Shown in pieces: positions 1 through 6,631 of a stretch of 13,089 nucleotides of DNA. The notes under the pieces are model-generated. The model was not told the origin of the DNA. It made no database searches and saw only the letters and a program-made list of their open reading frames with translations. Numbering within the stretch: the first letter of the stretch is position 1; each line of letters opens with the position of its first letter. This DNA is from JADLGJ01 sp031423615 (GTDB lineage Bacteria; Omnitrophota; Gorgyraeia; Zapsychrales; JANLHA01), in contig JANPFV010000072.1 in assembly GCA_031423615.1 (NCBI GenBank), positions 1 through 13,089 on the forward strand. The letters are read 5' to 3'. The position numbers and the translations under genes were made by a program.

Positions 1-260
1 TGAAGAAGCGAAAGATTTACCCGAAAGAGTTTAAAGCGCGCGTGGCCTTGGAGGCGCTCAAAGAATCTAAAACGATTGCTGAGTTGAGTTCTGAGTACGA
101 AGTCCACAGCAACATGATCAGCAAGTGGAAAAAGACGCTTCGGGATAATATAGCGGACATTTTTATCCGCAAAAATGATCAAGAGCCGGATGCCCAGCAG
201 CAGATAGAGAATTTATACAAAGAGATCGGCCGCATCCAGGTGGAGAACGCGTGGTTTTAA
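1..260 (+). pseudogene. IS3-family transposase OrfA (5' edge cut, frameshifted near the end)
   Basis: OrfA is the DNA-binding subunit of IS3-family transposases; it recognises the element ends. The frame is open from base 3 (KKRKIYPKEFKARVALEALK), and the bases TG at 1-2 are probably the end of its ATG, so almost the whole protein is present (about 86 residues). The helix-turn-helix region (TIAELSSEYEVHSNMISKWK) is intact and is followed by the usual leucine-zipper-like segment (IENLYKEIGRIQVEN). The frame stops at a TAA formed at 258-260 because the T run at 255-258 has one T too many. With three Ts it would read on as WFKKKLGL and stop at 277-279, the normal end for this family. Family assignment is confident; function is doubtful because OrfB is destroyed. 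Confidence 0.85.
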
Positions 261-267
261 AAAAAAG
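255..267 (+). other. Former programmed -1 frameshift tract of the IS, altered by one base
   Basis: The sequence TTTT followed by eight As and a G. IS3 elements make their active OrfAB transposase by -1 ribosomal slippage on such A runs. In the inferred ancestor with three Ts, OrfA reads WFKKKLGL then stops, and the -1 frame reads KKAWTISREQR, the usual OrfB entry. In the present sequence the extra T places the TAA at 258-260 directly in the OrfB frame, so slippage can no longer give the fusion. The reconstruction is inferred from the frames. Confidence 0.6.
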
Positions 268-401
268 CTTGGACTATAAGCCGCGAGCAAAGAATACTGT
301 TCATTGATAAAGAAGACCGAGAATTCAGCGTCCGGCGGCAATGTGAATTGCTGGGGTTCAACTCCCAACGCCTAACCTGTTTTAGGATCACAAAGATTTA
401 A
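261..401 (+). pseudogene. IS3-family transposase OrfB N-terminal stump
   Basis: The frame that follows the OrfA stop reads KKAWTISREQR, then IDKEDREFSVRRQCELLGF, which matches the start of IS3-family OrfB integrases (the RRQCELLG motif just before the usual LYY). After about 40 codons the similarity is lost and the frame ends at TAA 399-401. The rve/DDE catalytic core, normally more than 200 residues further on, is missing. The last few codons overlap the stop of the minus-strand gene at 388 and are probably random. This is a non-functional fragment. Confidence 0.7.
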
Positions 402-2355
402 TCAATTCTTTGAGTTTTTCCGGGGATTGAGAGCCAAAACGGACAGCGTGGAATTCCCGGACAAAATTCTCAAGGCGCGTGACGGAAGATTGATCCATTG
501 CGGGTTTTCCCTTGATCCTTTCAATCACATCCGCATCCGTGTCATTGGCCCGTCTGGTTTCCCCATATTTTTCCTTTATCACGGCCTCATATCGCCCATA
601 AATCACCCGCAAAGAATCCGGCGATTTATAATGAACTTTTTTCTTCCCTTGTACGTTCTTAATCCCCCGAATGAATGCCGCAAAAATCTCCCGTCGGTTA
701 AGAAAAGCCATAATTCCCATCAAACCCAAAATCATACTGAATTTGACCTGATCTTTGTCCATATTCTCGACTTTGACTTTAAACCGTAACACACTTAGCC
801 ATAAACTTTCGAATGCTGCGTCCAAATTAAAACTGGATTTTTGTTTTACCACCTCGCTGAAAGCGCTGGGTGTCGCATCCAGCAAGCGCCACAACATGAT
901 CGTCTCATGTGTTTTGGGATTTTTAAATGGCGCATAAACTTCGGTCCAGGCATGAGCATTGTTAACCCGGACCAAATACGTATTATTTTTGCGATTGATT
1001 CTTTCCGACGTATAAAAACCTGCGGCTATCCTCGCCGGTATCCCTTCTGCACGCAAAAGTAAGGCCAAGGCTGAAGCAAAATAGGTGCAATAGGCCGGAC
1101 GCTTTTCTCGCAGCATTTTGATTAAGCCGCGGTCATCCGCCGAAAAATCTACGTCTAGCGAATAAGAAAAATTATCCCGTAAATACTGCGCTATCTTATT
1201 GGCCTTGGTCCGCACATCATCGCTTTCTTCAACGAGGGATGAAGAAATGGCCTTGAGGTCACTCGCTATTTCGGCAGGAACAGCCAAAGACCGTTGATAT
1301 TCCTCCGGCGAAAGATCCACGCCAGCCTTATCCGGCGTCAAAGAAAATTCCATGATGCGCGTATTCTGTTTGTCTTCGCTGTAAAGGATTTGGTTTTCGC
1401 TAAGAAGATACGGAAAGCGGGCCTTGACGGCCGTAATGGTTTCGGGGGCGGGGACGAGATCTTTGAAGAAAGTAAACATAAGAATTCTCCCGGCGGATTC
1501 ACCCGGCCGTAGAATCAGAGGGAGAGCGACCCTTTTGACATTCTGGGGTTCTTTCCATGTTCCATTTTTGTAATCATCGAAGACCTGCATCTTCAAATAG
1601 TGAGGCGTGTCCGGCGGAAGATCGACTTCCATGACCGGGCGCCGGTCAAACGCACTGGTTCCCGGCGTGATCAAATTCAACTGGGAGCTGATCCGCAAAA
1701 AATGCGTGTAATTGCGCGGTAAAATATAATTGCTCATGGTGTTAAAAAACGCGCTTTCTGCCGCAACGATACTTCGCGCTATTCCCAAAAACAAGACCAT
1801 CGTCATCATGATCAACAAGGTGGAATAAAAAAAATAGTCGCGGATATAGGCAAAGAAGTATTTTTTTTCCGTGGGCGGGGTGCGCGTGTTAAAAATCACG
1901 ACGGCAATCGCCGTAAAGCAAAACGTGGAAAGCACAATAAGCCCATAATTATTTAAAGGAACATTGAGCGACAAAGGCACGGTCAGCCAGGCGCAAAAAA
2001 CCAAGCGGTACATATTGGTTTTGGAATGTGGCCGCAGCCAAAGCAAAATACTTGCGATAATCGAACCCGACTGCAAGGCCGCGATAAATTCCGGAAAAGG
2101 GCTTATCGAATTTTCGGGAACGGGCACAAAATTCCGCCACACCATTCCCGCAAAAAAAGAAAAAATAATCACGCCGGACAGCGGAATCTTTTCAAAAAAC
2201 GCATATTTCTTGTCGCCGGATCGCCCCCGGGCCAACAACGTCACACCGCTGACCAATCCGGCCATAATGGCAAGAAAGTGATCATTCTGGCAATACGCAT
2301 AAACCCCCCAGGAAAGCACCAGGATGATAAAAATATGGATGGAGGAGCGGATCAT
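388..2355 (-). CDS. TgpA-like membrane transglutaminase (DUF3488/transglutaminase-like/DUF4129 type)
   Basis: A 655-residue inner-membrane protein. The N-terminal part (about 5-198) holds six or seven hydrophobic segments, as in DUF3488. A non-cytoplasmic region follows, with a transglutaminase-like core at about 385-500. The catalytic triad is visible: Cys423 in PAYCTYFASALALLLR, His468 in VNNAHAWTEVY and Asp493 in RLLDATPSA. A last membrane segment lies at about 536-552, followed by a soluble C-terminal tail of DUF4129 type. TgpA-family proteins are usually encoded with MoxR and DUF58 partners, as here; the substrate is generally unknown. The ATG overlaps the upstream DUF58 stop codon as ATGA, so translation is probably coupled. 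It is the last gene of the operon, and the IS remnant abuts its 3' end without removing an obvious domain. Family confident, physiological role not. Confidence 0.88.
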   Translation of the reverse strand: MIRSSIHIFIILVLSWGVYAYCQNDHFLAIMAGLVSGVTLLARGRSGDKKYAFFEKIPLSGVIIFSFFAGMVWRNFVPVPENSISPFPEFIAALQSGSIIASILLWLRPHSKTNMYRLVFCAWLTVPLSLNVPLNNYGLIVLSTFCFTAIAVVIFNTRTPPTEKKYFFAYIRDYFFYSTLLIMMTMVLFLGIARSIVAAESAFFNTMSNYILPRNYTHFLRISSQLNLITPGTSAFDRRPVMEVDLPPDTPHYLKMQVFDDYKNGTWKEPQNVKRVALPLILRPGESAGRILMFTFFKDLVPAPETITAVKARFPYLLSENQILYSEDKQNTRIMEFSLTPDKAGVDLSPEEYQRSLAVPAEIASDLKAISSSLVEESDDVRTKANKIAQYLRDNFSYSLDVDFSADDRGLIKMLREKRPAYCTYFASALALLLRAEGIPARIAAGFYTSERINRKNNTYLVRVNNAHAWTEVYAPFKNPKTHETIMLWRLLDATPSAFSEVVKQKSSFNLDAAFESLWLSVLRFKVKVENMDKDQVKFSMILGLMGIMAFLNRREIFAAFIRGIKNVQGKKKVHYKSPDSLRVIYGRYEAVIKEKYGETRRANDTDADVIERIKGKPAMDQSSVTRLENFVREFHAVRFGSQSPEKLKELIKSL

Positions 2356-3596
2356 ATTTTATATCCCAGCTGGGCCGAGGTATAAACTTCAACATCCGGA
2401 TCCTTAACAGGCAAGGACAAAGGCCGATCGCAAACAATAATAATCCTCGTTGGAACATTCATTTTCTTAACCGCCGCGACAAACTCCTGCCGCGCTTCAT
2501 CCCAGTCCTTAAGAAATAAAACCAGCTGGGACAATCCCGCAGACTCAGCCTGAATTCTTGCTAAAGGCGGAGCGAAGCTGACAACATCCTCTCCTTCCAG
2601 GGCCGACAACATTTCCAATAATCGAAAAAATGGATTCTGGCCAGGGCCGATCTTGACAACCGGCGAAGAACGACCGCTTAAAAAAAGATCAATAAGATAA
2701 TTCTTTTTATAACAATCTTCGGCCATGCCGCCGCATAAAGAAATACGGGCTTCAAAACAAACATGCTTTTCAAACCGCTTGAGCTGTGTATCCAAAAAGA
2801 ATCCCACGCGAATAAAATATTCATCGGTGTATTCTTTAACGATCAGTTTGCCGGCCCGGGCCGAGGAGTTCCAATGAATGTCCCGCGGCCGGTCGCCTTC
2901 ACGGTATTCCCGGGTGCTTAAAAATTCATTCGAACTGCCAAACCGCGAACTCGCGCTGCTTGCCCCCGCCTGGAATTCTGGGCGAAAGAAAACATCCGGG
3001 TCCTTGAGCTTCAACATTTTGGGGAAAACAATAAAGGGATCACGGCGGCCTGCGCGCAAGAGCGAACGAATCAGGCCGGTAGGAAAACTGCTGCCGGCGA
3101 GCAAAGGTTCCAGGACATAAGACCCTCGCCGAGGAATTCTTAAAGCCACGGTGAAAACAACCGCTTGACCCGCTCCCAGCCAGAGTGTCGATGTTTTTTG
3201 TTCAGGATGTTCCGGGACTGCATAAATACCGTAAGGAAGTTTGTGGCTGAAAATTTCAAGGTCCCGCAAAGGACTTTTGCCGGTATTAGTCACAATAACA
3301 CGATAGACATAAATCCCTCCGGCCGTCGGGATAAAAGGAAATGAACGCACCGCCGTGACTTTTAATTTAAAGAAGGCCGTCAAAAAGGATGCCGTGAGAA
3401 ACAAAGCACTGACTAGACTGACAAATAAATAGCCCCCGATTTGGGTTCCCACCGATGAGATCGTCATCCCGATGATGATGAGCCCAAAAATAATCTGGCC
3501 CCACACGGTAAATTTGGCCTGCAAAAATGATTGCGACCACTTCACTTCTTTGTGGTCTTCCGCACGCATTAAAAATGACCATTCGGGACGAGGCAT
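2352..3596 (-). CDS. DUF58 domain-containing membrane protein
   Basis: A 414-residue protein with two membrane helices near the N terminus (about 31-48 and 52-75), a beta-rich segment (about 80-160) and the DUF58 signature at about 222-258 (NEFLSTREYREGDRPRDIHW followed by SSARAGKLIVKEY). The C-terminal half resembles a von Willebrand A-like fold but no clear MIDAS DxSxS motif is visible. DUF58 proteins are standard partners of MoxR ATPases and are thought to be remodelled or activated by them; the biochemical activity is not established. The start ATG shares one base with the stop of the upstream MoxR gene (TGATG), and no good ribosome binding site precedes it, which suggests translational coupling. 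Met10 is an alternative start. Confidence 0.9.
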   Translation of the reverse strand: MPRPEWSFLMRAEDHKEVKWSQSFLQAKFTVWGQIIFGLIIIGMTISSVGTQIGGYLFVSLVSALFLTASFLTAFFKLKVTAVRSFPFIPTAGGIYVYRVIVTNTGKSPLRDLEIFSHKLPYGIYAVPEHPEQKTSTLWLGAGQAVVFTVALRIPRRGSYVLEPLLAGSSFPTGLIRSLLRAGRRDPFIVFPKMLKLKDPDVFFRPEFQAGASSASSRFGSSNEFLSTREYREGDRPRDIHWNSSARAGKLIVKEYTDEYFIRVGFFLDTQLKRFEKHVCFEARISLCGGMAEDCYKKNYLIDLFLSGRSSPVVKIGPGQNPFFRLLEMLSALEGEDVVSFAPPLARIQAESAGLSQLVLFLKDWDEARQEFVAAVKKMNVPTRIIIVCDRPLSLPVKDPDVEVYTSAQLGYKI

Positions 3597-4543
3597 CAGC
3601 GAGGCACAGGAACAGACGAAAGAATTTCTTCCAAAATATGTGAAGCGGCGCCGCCTGTATATTGCGTTTTATTATGGAGGAGAAGACGGTGGGACAAAAC
3701 CGGAATAGCAAGACGTTTCACGTCCTCGGGAATGACATAAGTCCGCCCATTAAAAAGGGCGCACGTCCGGGCGATGCGGGCATACAACAACGTTCCCCGG
3801 GTGCTGACACCCAGACGGATATTGGGGTTCTGACGGGTGGCGGTGACAATTTGCAATAAATAATGACTGACCGAAGCTTCCATTTTCACCTGATCGACTA
3901 AGGCGCGCAAACCCTCCAGCTCTTCCAGCGAAAGGATGGTACCGATGGCTTCAACAGGATCCCGGCTGGTCCGGTTTATGGCCAAGGATTGTTCTATTTC
4001 GACCGAGGGGTAACCCAAATCAACTTGCAACATGAAACGATCCAGCTGGGCTTCGGGCAAGGGATACGTGCCGTGATATTCCACGGGATTTTCCGTCGCC
4101 AGAACGATGAAAGGCCGCGGCAAGAGCCATGTTTTTCCGTCGATAGTCACATGTTCATCGCTCATGGCTTCCAACAGCGCGGATTGCGTGCGCGCCGAAG
4201 CGCGGTTGATCTCATCAGCGAGAACAATATGAGAGAAGACCGGGCCCTTTTTAAAAATAAATTCTCCCGTCGCAGGTTGAAAGACGTTTATCCCCGTAAT
4301 ATCGCTGGGGAGAAGGTCGGGGGTAAACTGGATACGCGAAAATTGTCCGTCAATGGTTTTCGCCAAAGCCCGGGCGAGGGTTGTTTTCCCGACACCGGGG
4401 ATATCTTCAATAAGGATATGACCACCGGCGACCAAACCCAGAACGAACAGTTCTAGCTTATTTTCTTTACCCTCAATGACCTTCGCCAGGTTAGCGATGA
4501 TCCGATGCATCTGCTGGTTCGTCTTGTCTACGGAAATGTCCAT
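3596..4543 (-). CDS. MoxR-family AAA+ ATPase
   Basis: A 315-residue cytoplasmic MoxR-type ATPase, of full family length. Visible motifs are Walker A (IPGVGKTT, about 48-55), Walker B (HIVLADEINRA, about 105-115, with Asp110 and Glu111), the MoxR-typical ARTQSALLEAM stretch (117-127), sensor 1 (LATENP, 148-153), the arginine of QLDRF (Arg169) and the sensor-2 region (VSTRG, Arg249). MoxR proteins are chaperone-like ATPases that act on a membrane or VWA-type partner encoded next to them, here the DUF58 and TgpA-like proteins. It is the first gene of the three-gene operon. The chosen ATG has no strong ribosome binding site; Met12 is a possible alternative. A weak TTGAAA-18-AAAATA promoter could lie about 30-60 bp upstream. 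Confidence 0.93.
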   Translation of the reverse strand: MDISVDKTNQQMHRIIANLAKVIEGKENKLELFVLGLVAGGHILIEDIPGVGKTTLARALAKTIDGQFSRIQFTPDLLPSDITGINVFQPATGEFIFKKGPVFSHIVLADEINRASARTQSALLEAMSDEHVTIDGKTWLLPRPFIVLATENPVEYHGTYPLPEAQLDRFMLQVDLGYPSVEIEQSLAINRTSRDPVEAIGTILSLEELEGLRALVDQVKMEASVSHYLLQIVTATRQNPNIRLGVSTRGTLLYARIARTCALFNGRTYVIPEDVKRLAIPVLSHRLLLHNKTQYTGGAASHILEEILSSVPVPR

Positions 4544-4620
4544 ACGGGCTGAGTCTAGCGTATATTTTCCGCAAACGCAAGCCGCATTTCAAAAGCGTGC
4601 GTTTCTAACCTCACGACGGT

Positions 4621-4645
4621 AAAAGCAAGCCGCTACTTAAGCGGC
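4621..4645 (-). terminator. Rho-independent terminator of the DUF3309-DUF1328 transcript
   Basis: On the minus strand the sequence reads GCCGCT, a TAAGT loop, AGCGGC, then TTGCTTTTA. The six-base GC-rich stem (4640-4645 with 4629-4634) overlaps the stop codon of the DUF1328 gene and is followed by a T-rich tail. The stem is short, so termination may be partial. Confidence 0.6.
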
Positions 4646-4804
4646 CGGGCCTCTGCGGCCGAACACAAACGAGATAATCGATAAAATTAGAAACACGACA
4701 AAAGCGATTTTGGCGAATTCCACCGATGTTCCCGCAATTCCCCCAAAACCTAAAACAGCAGCGATGATCGCAACAACTAAGAATGTAACGGCCCAATTAA
4801 GCAT
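4637..4804 (-). CDS. DUF1328/YtjA-family small membrane protein (55 aa)
   Basis: A 55-residue protein starting MLNWAVTFLVVAIIAAVLGF and ending FVFGRRGPAA. It matches the DUF1328/YtjA pattern: MLxWA at the start, one hydrophobic helix (about 4-24 with the GFGGIAGTS turn), a second helix (about 31-49) and a short basic tail. These proteins sit in the inner membrane; their function is unknown, and in many bacteria their genes are stress-induced. The start is well supported by AAAGGAG six bases before the ATG. It lies 26 bp after the DUF3309 stop and is followed at once by a terminator, so it is the second gene of a two-gene transcript driven from the promoter at 5179-5222. Confidence 0.88.
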   Translation of the reverse strand: MLNWAVTFLVVAIIAAVLGFGGIAGTSVEFAKIAFVVFLILSIISFVFGRRGPAA

Positions 4805-4830
4805 TTCTTTCTCCTTTGTAGGTGAGTGTT

Positions 4831-5109
4831 TTAATTAACGGCGTCGCGGACACTATCCGCAGCATCCCGACCCATTTTTTTCATTTCGTGACCTGCATCT
4901 TTAACGGTGTCGTGAATATCAGCACCTACGTCACGGTGAGTCCCAAAGAGGGGACGATGTTCGGCTAAAGCCCAAACAACAAAAATGACGACGACAACCG
5001 TCAAAATTCCTAACGGTCCATAACCCCAACTGCGGTTATAGGGCCAGCTGGGGATCGCGCCCAAAAGCAAAACAATCAAAACTAAAAGCAACAATGTTTC
5101 TACGCTCAT
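4831..5109 (-). CDS. DUF3309-type small membrane protein with amphipathic C-terminal extension
   Basis: A 92-residue protein. Residues 1-49 follow the DUF3309 pattern: a leucine-rich helix (about 4-19), the conserved loop PSWPYNRSWGYGP (20-32) and a second helix (33-49). DUF3309 proteins are usually only about 50 residues. Here a charged tail (about 60-92: DVGADIHDTVKDAGHEM, KKMGRDAADSVRDAVN) is added, which looks like an amphipathic helix of the LEA/YtxH kind. The function of the family is unknown. Translation starts at an ATG seven bases after AAAGGAG. It is the first gene of a pair with DUF1328 and lies behind the TTAAY-triplet promoter at 5179-5222, so activation by an OmpR-type regulator is likely (inference). 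Confidence 0.8.
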   Translation of the reverse strand: MSVETLLLLVLIVLLLGAIPSWPYNRSWGYGPLGILTVVVVIFVVWALAEHRPLFGTHRDVGADIHDTVKDAGHEMKKMGRDAADSVRDAVN

Positions 5110-5139
5110 TGAATTTCTCCTTTTGTTTTTTTATCATCC

Positions 5140-5156
5140 TTCTCCCCTGTGGAGAA
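5140..5156 (-). other. Leader hairpin with an alternative pairing to the ribosome binding site
   Basis: In the predicted leader of the DUF3309 mRNA, TTCTCC (5151-5156, read on minus) pairs with GGAGAA (5140-5145) around a five-base loop. The same arm, extended to TTTCTCC, is also complementary over seven bases to GGAGAAA at 5114-5120, which contains the gene's ribosome binding site. Two mutually exclusive pairings are therefore possible. This is seen by inspection only; there is no folding calculation. Confidence 0.35.
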
Positions 5157-5178
5157 AACCACCGTGTTAATTGATAAG

Positions 5179-5222
5179 AATATAGCTCTGATCAGATTAA
5201 GAAGGGATTAAGCCAGAATTAA
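5179..5222 (-). promoter_or_regulatory. OmpR/PhoB-type activator site (3 x TTAAT, 11-bp period) plus -10, for the DUF3309 gene
   Basis: Read on the minus strand, TTAAT occurs at 5222-5218, 5211-5207 and 5200-5196, each exactly 11 bp apart. The last half-site is followed by 11 bp and then TATATT (5184-5179). There is no recognisable -35 hexamer; the repeats occupy the -35 region, as at class I/II PhoB-type promoters. The predicted leader is about 60 nt. The same architecture recurs at 6558-6601 and 9287-9330. The half-sites (two preceded by C) resemble PmrA-box half-sites (YTTAAK). Confidence 0.78.
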
Positions 5223-5261
5223 TTTTAAAACCAAGAAAAACGTCTGCTAGAAACTGCATTC

Positions 5262-5290
5262 TTGCCACTTTCATTATTTTCCCATATCAT
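5262..5290 (+). promoter_or_regulatory. Sigma70-type promoter of the AP endonuclease gene
   Basis: TTGCCA (5262-5267), a 17-bp spacer and TATCAT (5285-5290), each one base away from the sigma70 consensus. The predicted start of transcription is near 5297, giving a leader of about 25 nt with AGGAGG at 5311-5316, five bases before the ATG at 5322. It is divergent from the DUF3309 promoter. Confidence 0.72.
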
Positions 5291-5321
5291 ACGGAAAAGA
5301 TTTGGACCTTAGGAGGAACAC

Positions 5322-6077
5322 ATGAAACTGATTTCCTGGAACGTCAACGGCTTAAGAGCCATCATCACCAAGGAACTCTTCGCGTCTTTCGTCAAAACCC
5401 ACACGCCGGATTGTCTGTGCTTGCAAGAAACCAAGACCCGGGACAAAGTCGCGGTCAACTTGCCGGGGTATGAAGAATTTTGGAACCATGCCCAAAAAGC
5501 GGGCTATGCCGGAACAGCCGTTTTTACCAAGATCAAACCGCTTGACGTGACATACGGAATCGGCATCGGCAAACATGACCAAGAAGGACGGGTCATCACC
5601 CTTGAATTTAAAGAGTTTTTCCTCGTCAATGTTTACGTGCCCAACTCCAAGCGCGACCTGGCTCGTCTTCCCTATCGGGCTCAGGAATGGGACGTGGATT
5701 TTTTAAAATATTTGAAAAAGCTGGAAAAGAAAAAGCCCGTCATTTTTTGCGGAGACTTAAACGTAGCGCATACGGAAATCGACCTGACCCATCCTCAATC
5801 CAATAGCAAGAATCACGGTTTCACGCCGGAAGAGCGTTCGGGTTTCGATGCTATCGTCAAAGCGGGATTTGTGGATACTTTCCGTGAATTTGAAAAAAAA
5901 GGCGGGCATTACACCTGGTGGAGCGTGTTTAATAATTGCCGCGCCCGCAATATCGGATGGCGCATCGATTATTTCTGCATTTCCAAATCTCTGCGACCCC
6001 AACTCCAAAAGGCCTACATCCTTCCCGAGGTCATGGGTTCCGACCATTGTCCCGTGGGCATTGAACTCACCGCTTAA
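5322..6077 (+). CDS. xth: Exodeoxyribonuclease III / AP endonuclease (ExoA/APE1-like)
   Basis: A 251-residue cytoplasmic DNA-repair enzyme of the exonuclease-endonuclease-phosphatase fold; it cleaves the backbone 5' of abasic sites and trims 3' blocked ends in base-excision repair. Conserved active-site motifs are visible: ISWNVNGLRA with Asn7 and Asn9, LCLQETK with metal-binding Glu36, VYVPNS with Tyr105, GDLNVAH with Asp145 and Asn147, GWRIDYF with Asp216 and GSDHCPV with Asp241 and His242. GWRIDYF is typical of the ExoA/APE1 branch rather than of E. coli Xth. Length is normal for the family. The ATG is fixed by AGGAGG five bases upstream. It is the only complete plus-strand gene, has its own promoter, and converges on the gene at 6151-6513 with a shared terminator between them. 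Confidence 0.96.
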   Translation: MKLISWNVNGLRAIITKELFASFVKTHTPDCLCLQETKTRDKVAVNLPGYEEFWNHAQKAGYAGTAVFTKIKPLDVTYGIGIGKHDQEGRVITLEFKEFFLVNVYVPNSKRDLARLPYRAQEWDVDFLKYLKKLEKKKPVIFCGDLNVAHTEIDLTHPQSNSKNHGFTPEERSGFDAIVKAGFVDTFREFEKKGGHYTWWSVFNNCRARNIGWRIDYFCISKSLRPQLQKAYILPEVMGSDHCPVGIELTA

Positions 6078-6112
6078 AAAGACGAAGTGCCGGATCTTTT
6101 CAACCCGGCACT
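6076..6112 (-). terminator. Terminator between the convergent genes, with T tract on the minus strand
   Basis: A perfect eight-base stem, AGTGCCGG (6086-6093) with CCGGCACT (6105-6112), around an 11-base loop. On the minus strand it is followed by TCG, then TCTTTTT (T run over 6076-6080), so it best serves the small exported-protein gene. In the plus direction it lies nine bases after the endonuclease stop but has no T run, so it would only be a stabilising or partial terminator there. Confidence 0.65.
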
Positions 6113-6150
6113 CGAAGATGGGAAATGGTGCGGCAATTAGGAATGGGTCC

Positions 6151-6513
6151 CTATTGGGGATTTTGATTTAGTCTCTCAATAAAATCACTATAAGATAATT
6201 GATATTCTTCCTCGGCGATCTTTGTCACGTCGGTCGCCACTTTCAGACCTTGATGGATTTTGTAAGAAACCTCAACAAGGTCCCCTTTCCCCAGCTGATC
6301 GACGGTGCTAAATTTATGAAATTTTGTGTCATCATTGATTTGCAAATAGATATTAAAAATGTGGTCCTGAATTTTACTTTGCGTAATAAGGACCATGGTG
6401 TTATCCTTCAGAAAACTTATGAAACCTGTGGCCGTGCGCTCAGCCGAGGCCGAAGAAGCGATCACGACCAGTCCTGCGCATAACAACAATAGGGTGTAAA
6501 ATTTCTTCATCAT
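6151..6513 (-). CDS. Small exported protein of unknown function
   Basis: A 120-residue protein with a clear Sec signal peptide: MMKKFYTLLLLCAGLVVIAS followed by SASA, with predicted cleavage after Ala24. The mature part (about 96 residues) is predicted to be mostly beta strands (TGFISFLKDNTMVLITQ, IFNIYLQINDDTKFHKF, GKGDLVEVSYKIHQ), a size and pattern like small periplasmic OB-fold proteins such as those of DUF5666 type; this likeness is a guess. It ends in a charged helix. The frame extends to a GTG at 6540, but that lies only about 11 nt after the predicted start of transcription, so the ATG at 6513 (or the next ATG at 6510) is preferred. Its own TTAAY-triplet promoter is at 6558-6601, and it lies just downstream of the RR-HK operon with no terminator between, so read-through is also possible. 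No family is recognised with confidence. Confidence 0.75.
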   Translation of the reverse strand: MMKKFYTLLLLCAGLVVIASSASAERTATGFISFLKDNTMVLITQSKIQDHIFNIYLQINDDTKFHKFSTVDQLGKGDLVEVSYKIHQGLKVATDVTKIAEEEYQLSYSDFIERLNQNPQ

Positions 6514-6557
6514 AAATTTTCTTTCTTGTAGTGAACCCACTCTTAACTTCTGTTGCT

Positions 6558-6601
6558 ACTGTAAATAAAATGACATTAAAGGAAAGTTAAGGAAGAATTA
6601 A
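6558..6601 (-). promoter_or_regulatory. OmpR/PhoB-type activator site (3 x TTAAY, 11-bp period) plus -10, for the small exported protein
   Basis: Minus-strand half-sites are TTAAT (6601-6597), TTAAC (6590-6586) and TTAAT (6579-6575), at exactly 11-bp steps. After 11 bp comes TACAGT (6563-6558). No -35 hexamer is evident. The predicted start of transcription is near 6551, giving a leader of about 38 nt to the ATG at 6513. The spacing is identical to the sites at 5179-5222 and 9287-9330. Confidence 0.75.
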
Positions 6602-6631
6602 TTTGCAGAAATATTTTAAGAGGAGCAAGAA

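Larger units (their letters stand above)
1..380 (+). mobile_element. IS3-family insertion sequence remnant
   Basis: Degenerate left part of an IS3-family element. It contains the OrfA helix-turn-helix protein, an A-tract frameshift region and the first residues of OrfB. The catalytic DDE part of OrfB is absent: recognisable OrfB similarity ends near 350-380, where the sequence runs into the 3' end of the minus-strand transglutaminase gene. The left inverted repeat lies outside the window and no right inverted repeat or target-site duplication is visible. The element cannot move by its own products. The right boundary is approximate. Confidence 0.8.

Noticed and set aside
371..386. Palindrome CCTAA-N6-TTAGG at the end of the transglutaminase gene
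   Set aside because: The stem is only five bases with no T tract, and it is not recognisable as an IS end; probably chance.
3989..4456. 155-codon plus-strand frame opposite the MoxR gene
   Set aside because: It is antisense to a complete, motif-bearing MoxR ATPase, has no family likeness and no ribosome binding site; it is a coding shadow.
4611..4796. 61-codon minus-strand frame over the DUF1328 gene
   Set aside because: It is in a different frame; the 55-codon frame at 4637-4804 has the DUF1328 sequence, a strong ribosome binding site and a terminator.
6470..6490. Lipoprotein signal in the small exported protein
   Set aside because: The residue before the Cys in LLLLCAG is Leu rather than Ala or Gly, so the lipobox is poor; SASA-ER is a good signal peptidase I site.
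6514..6540. GTG start at 6540 for the small exported protein
   Set aside because: It would put nine residues before a normal signal peptide and lies about 11 nt from the predicted transcription start; the ATG at 6513 fits better.
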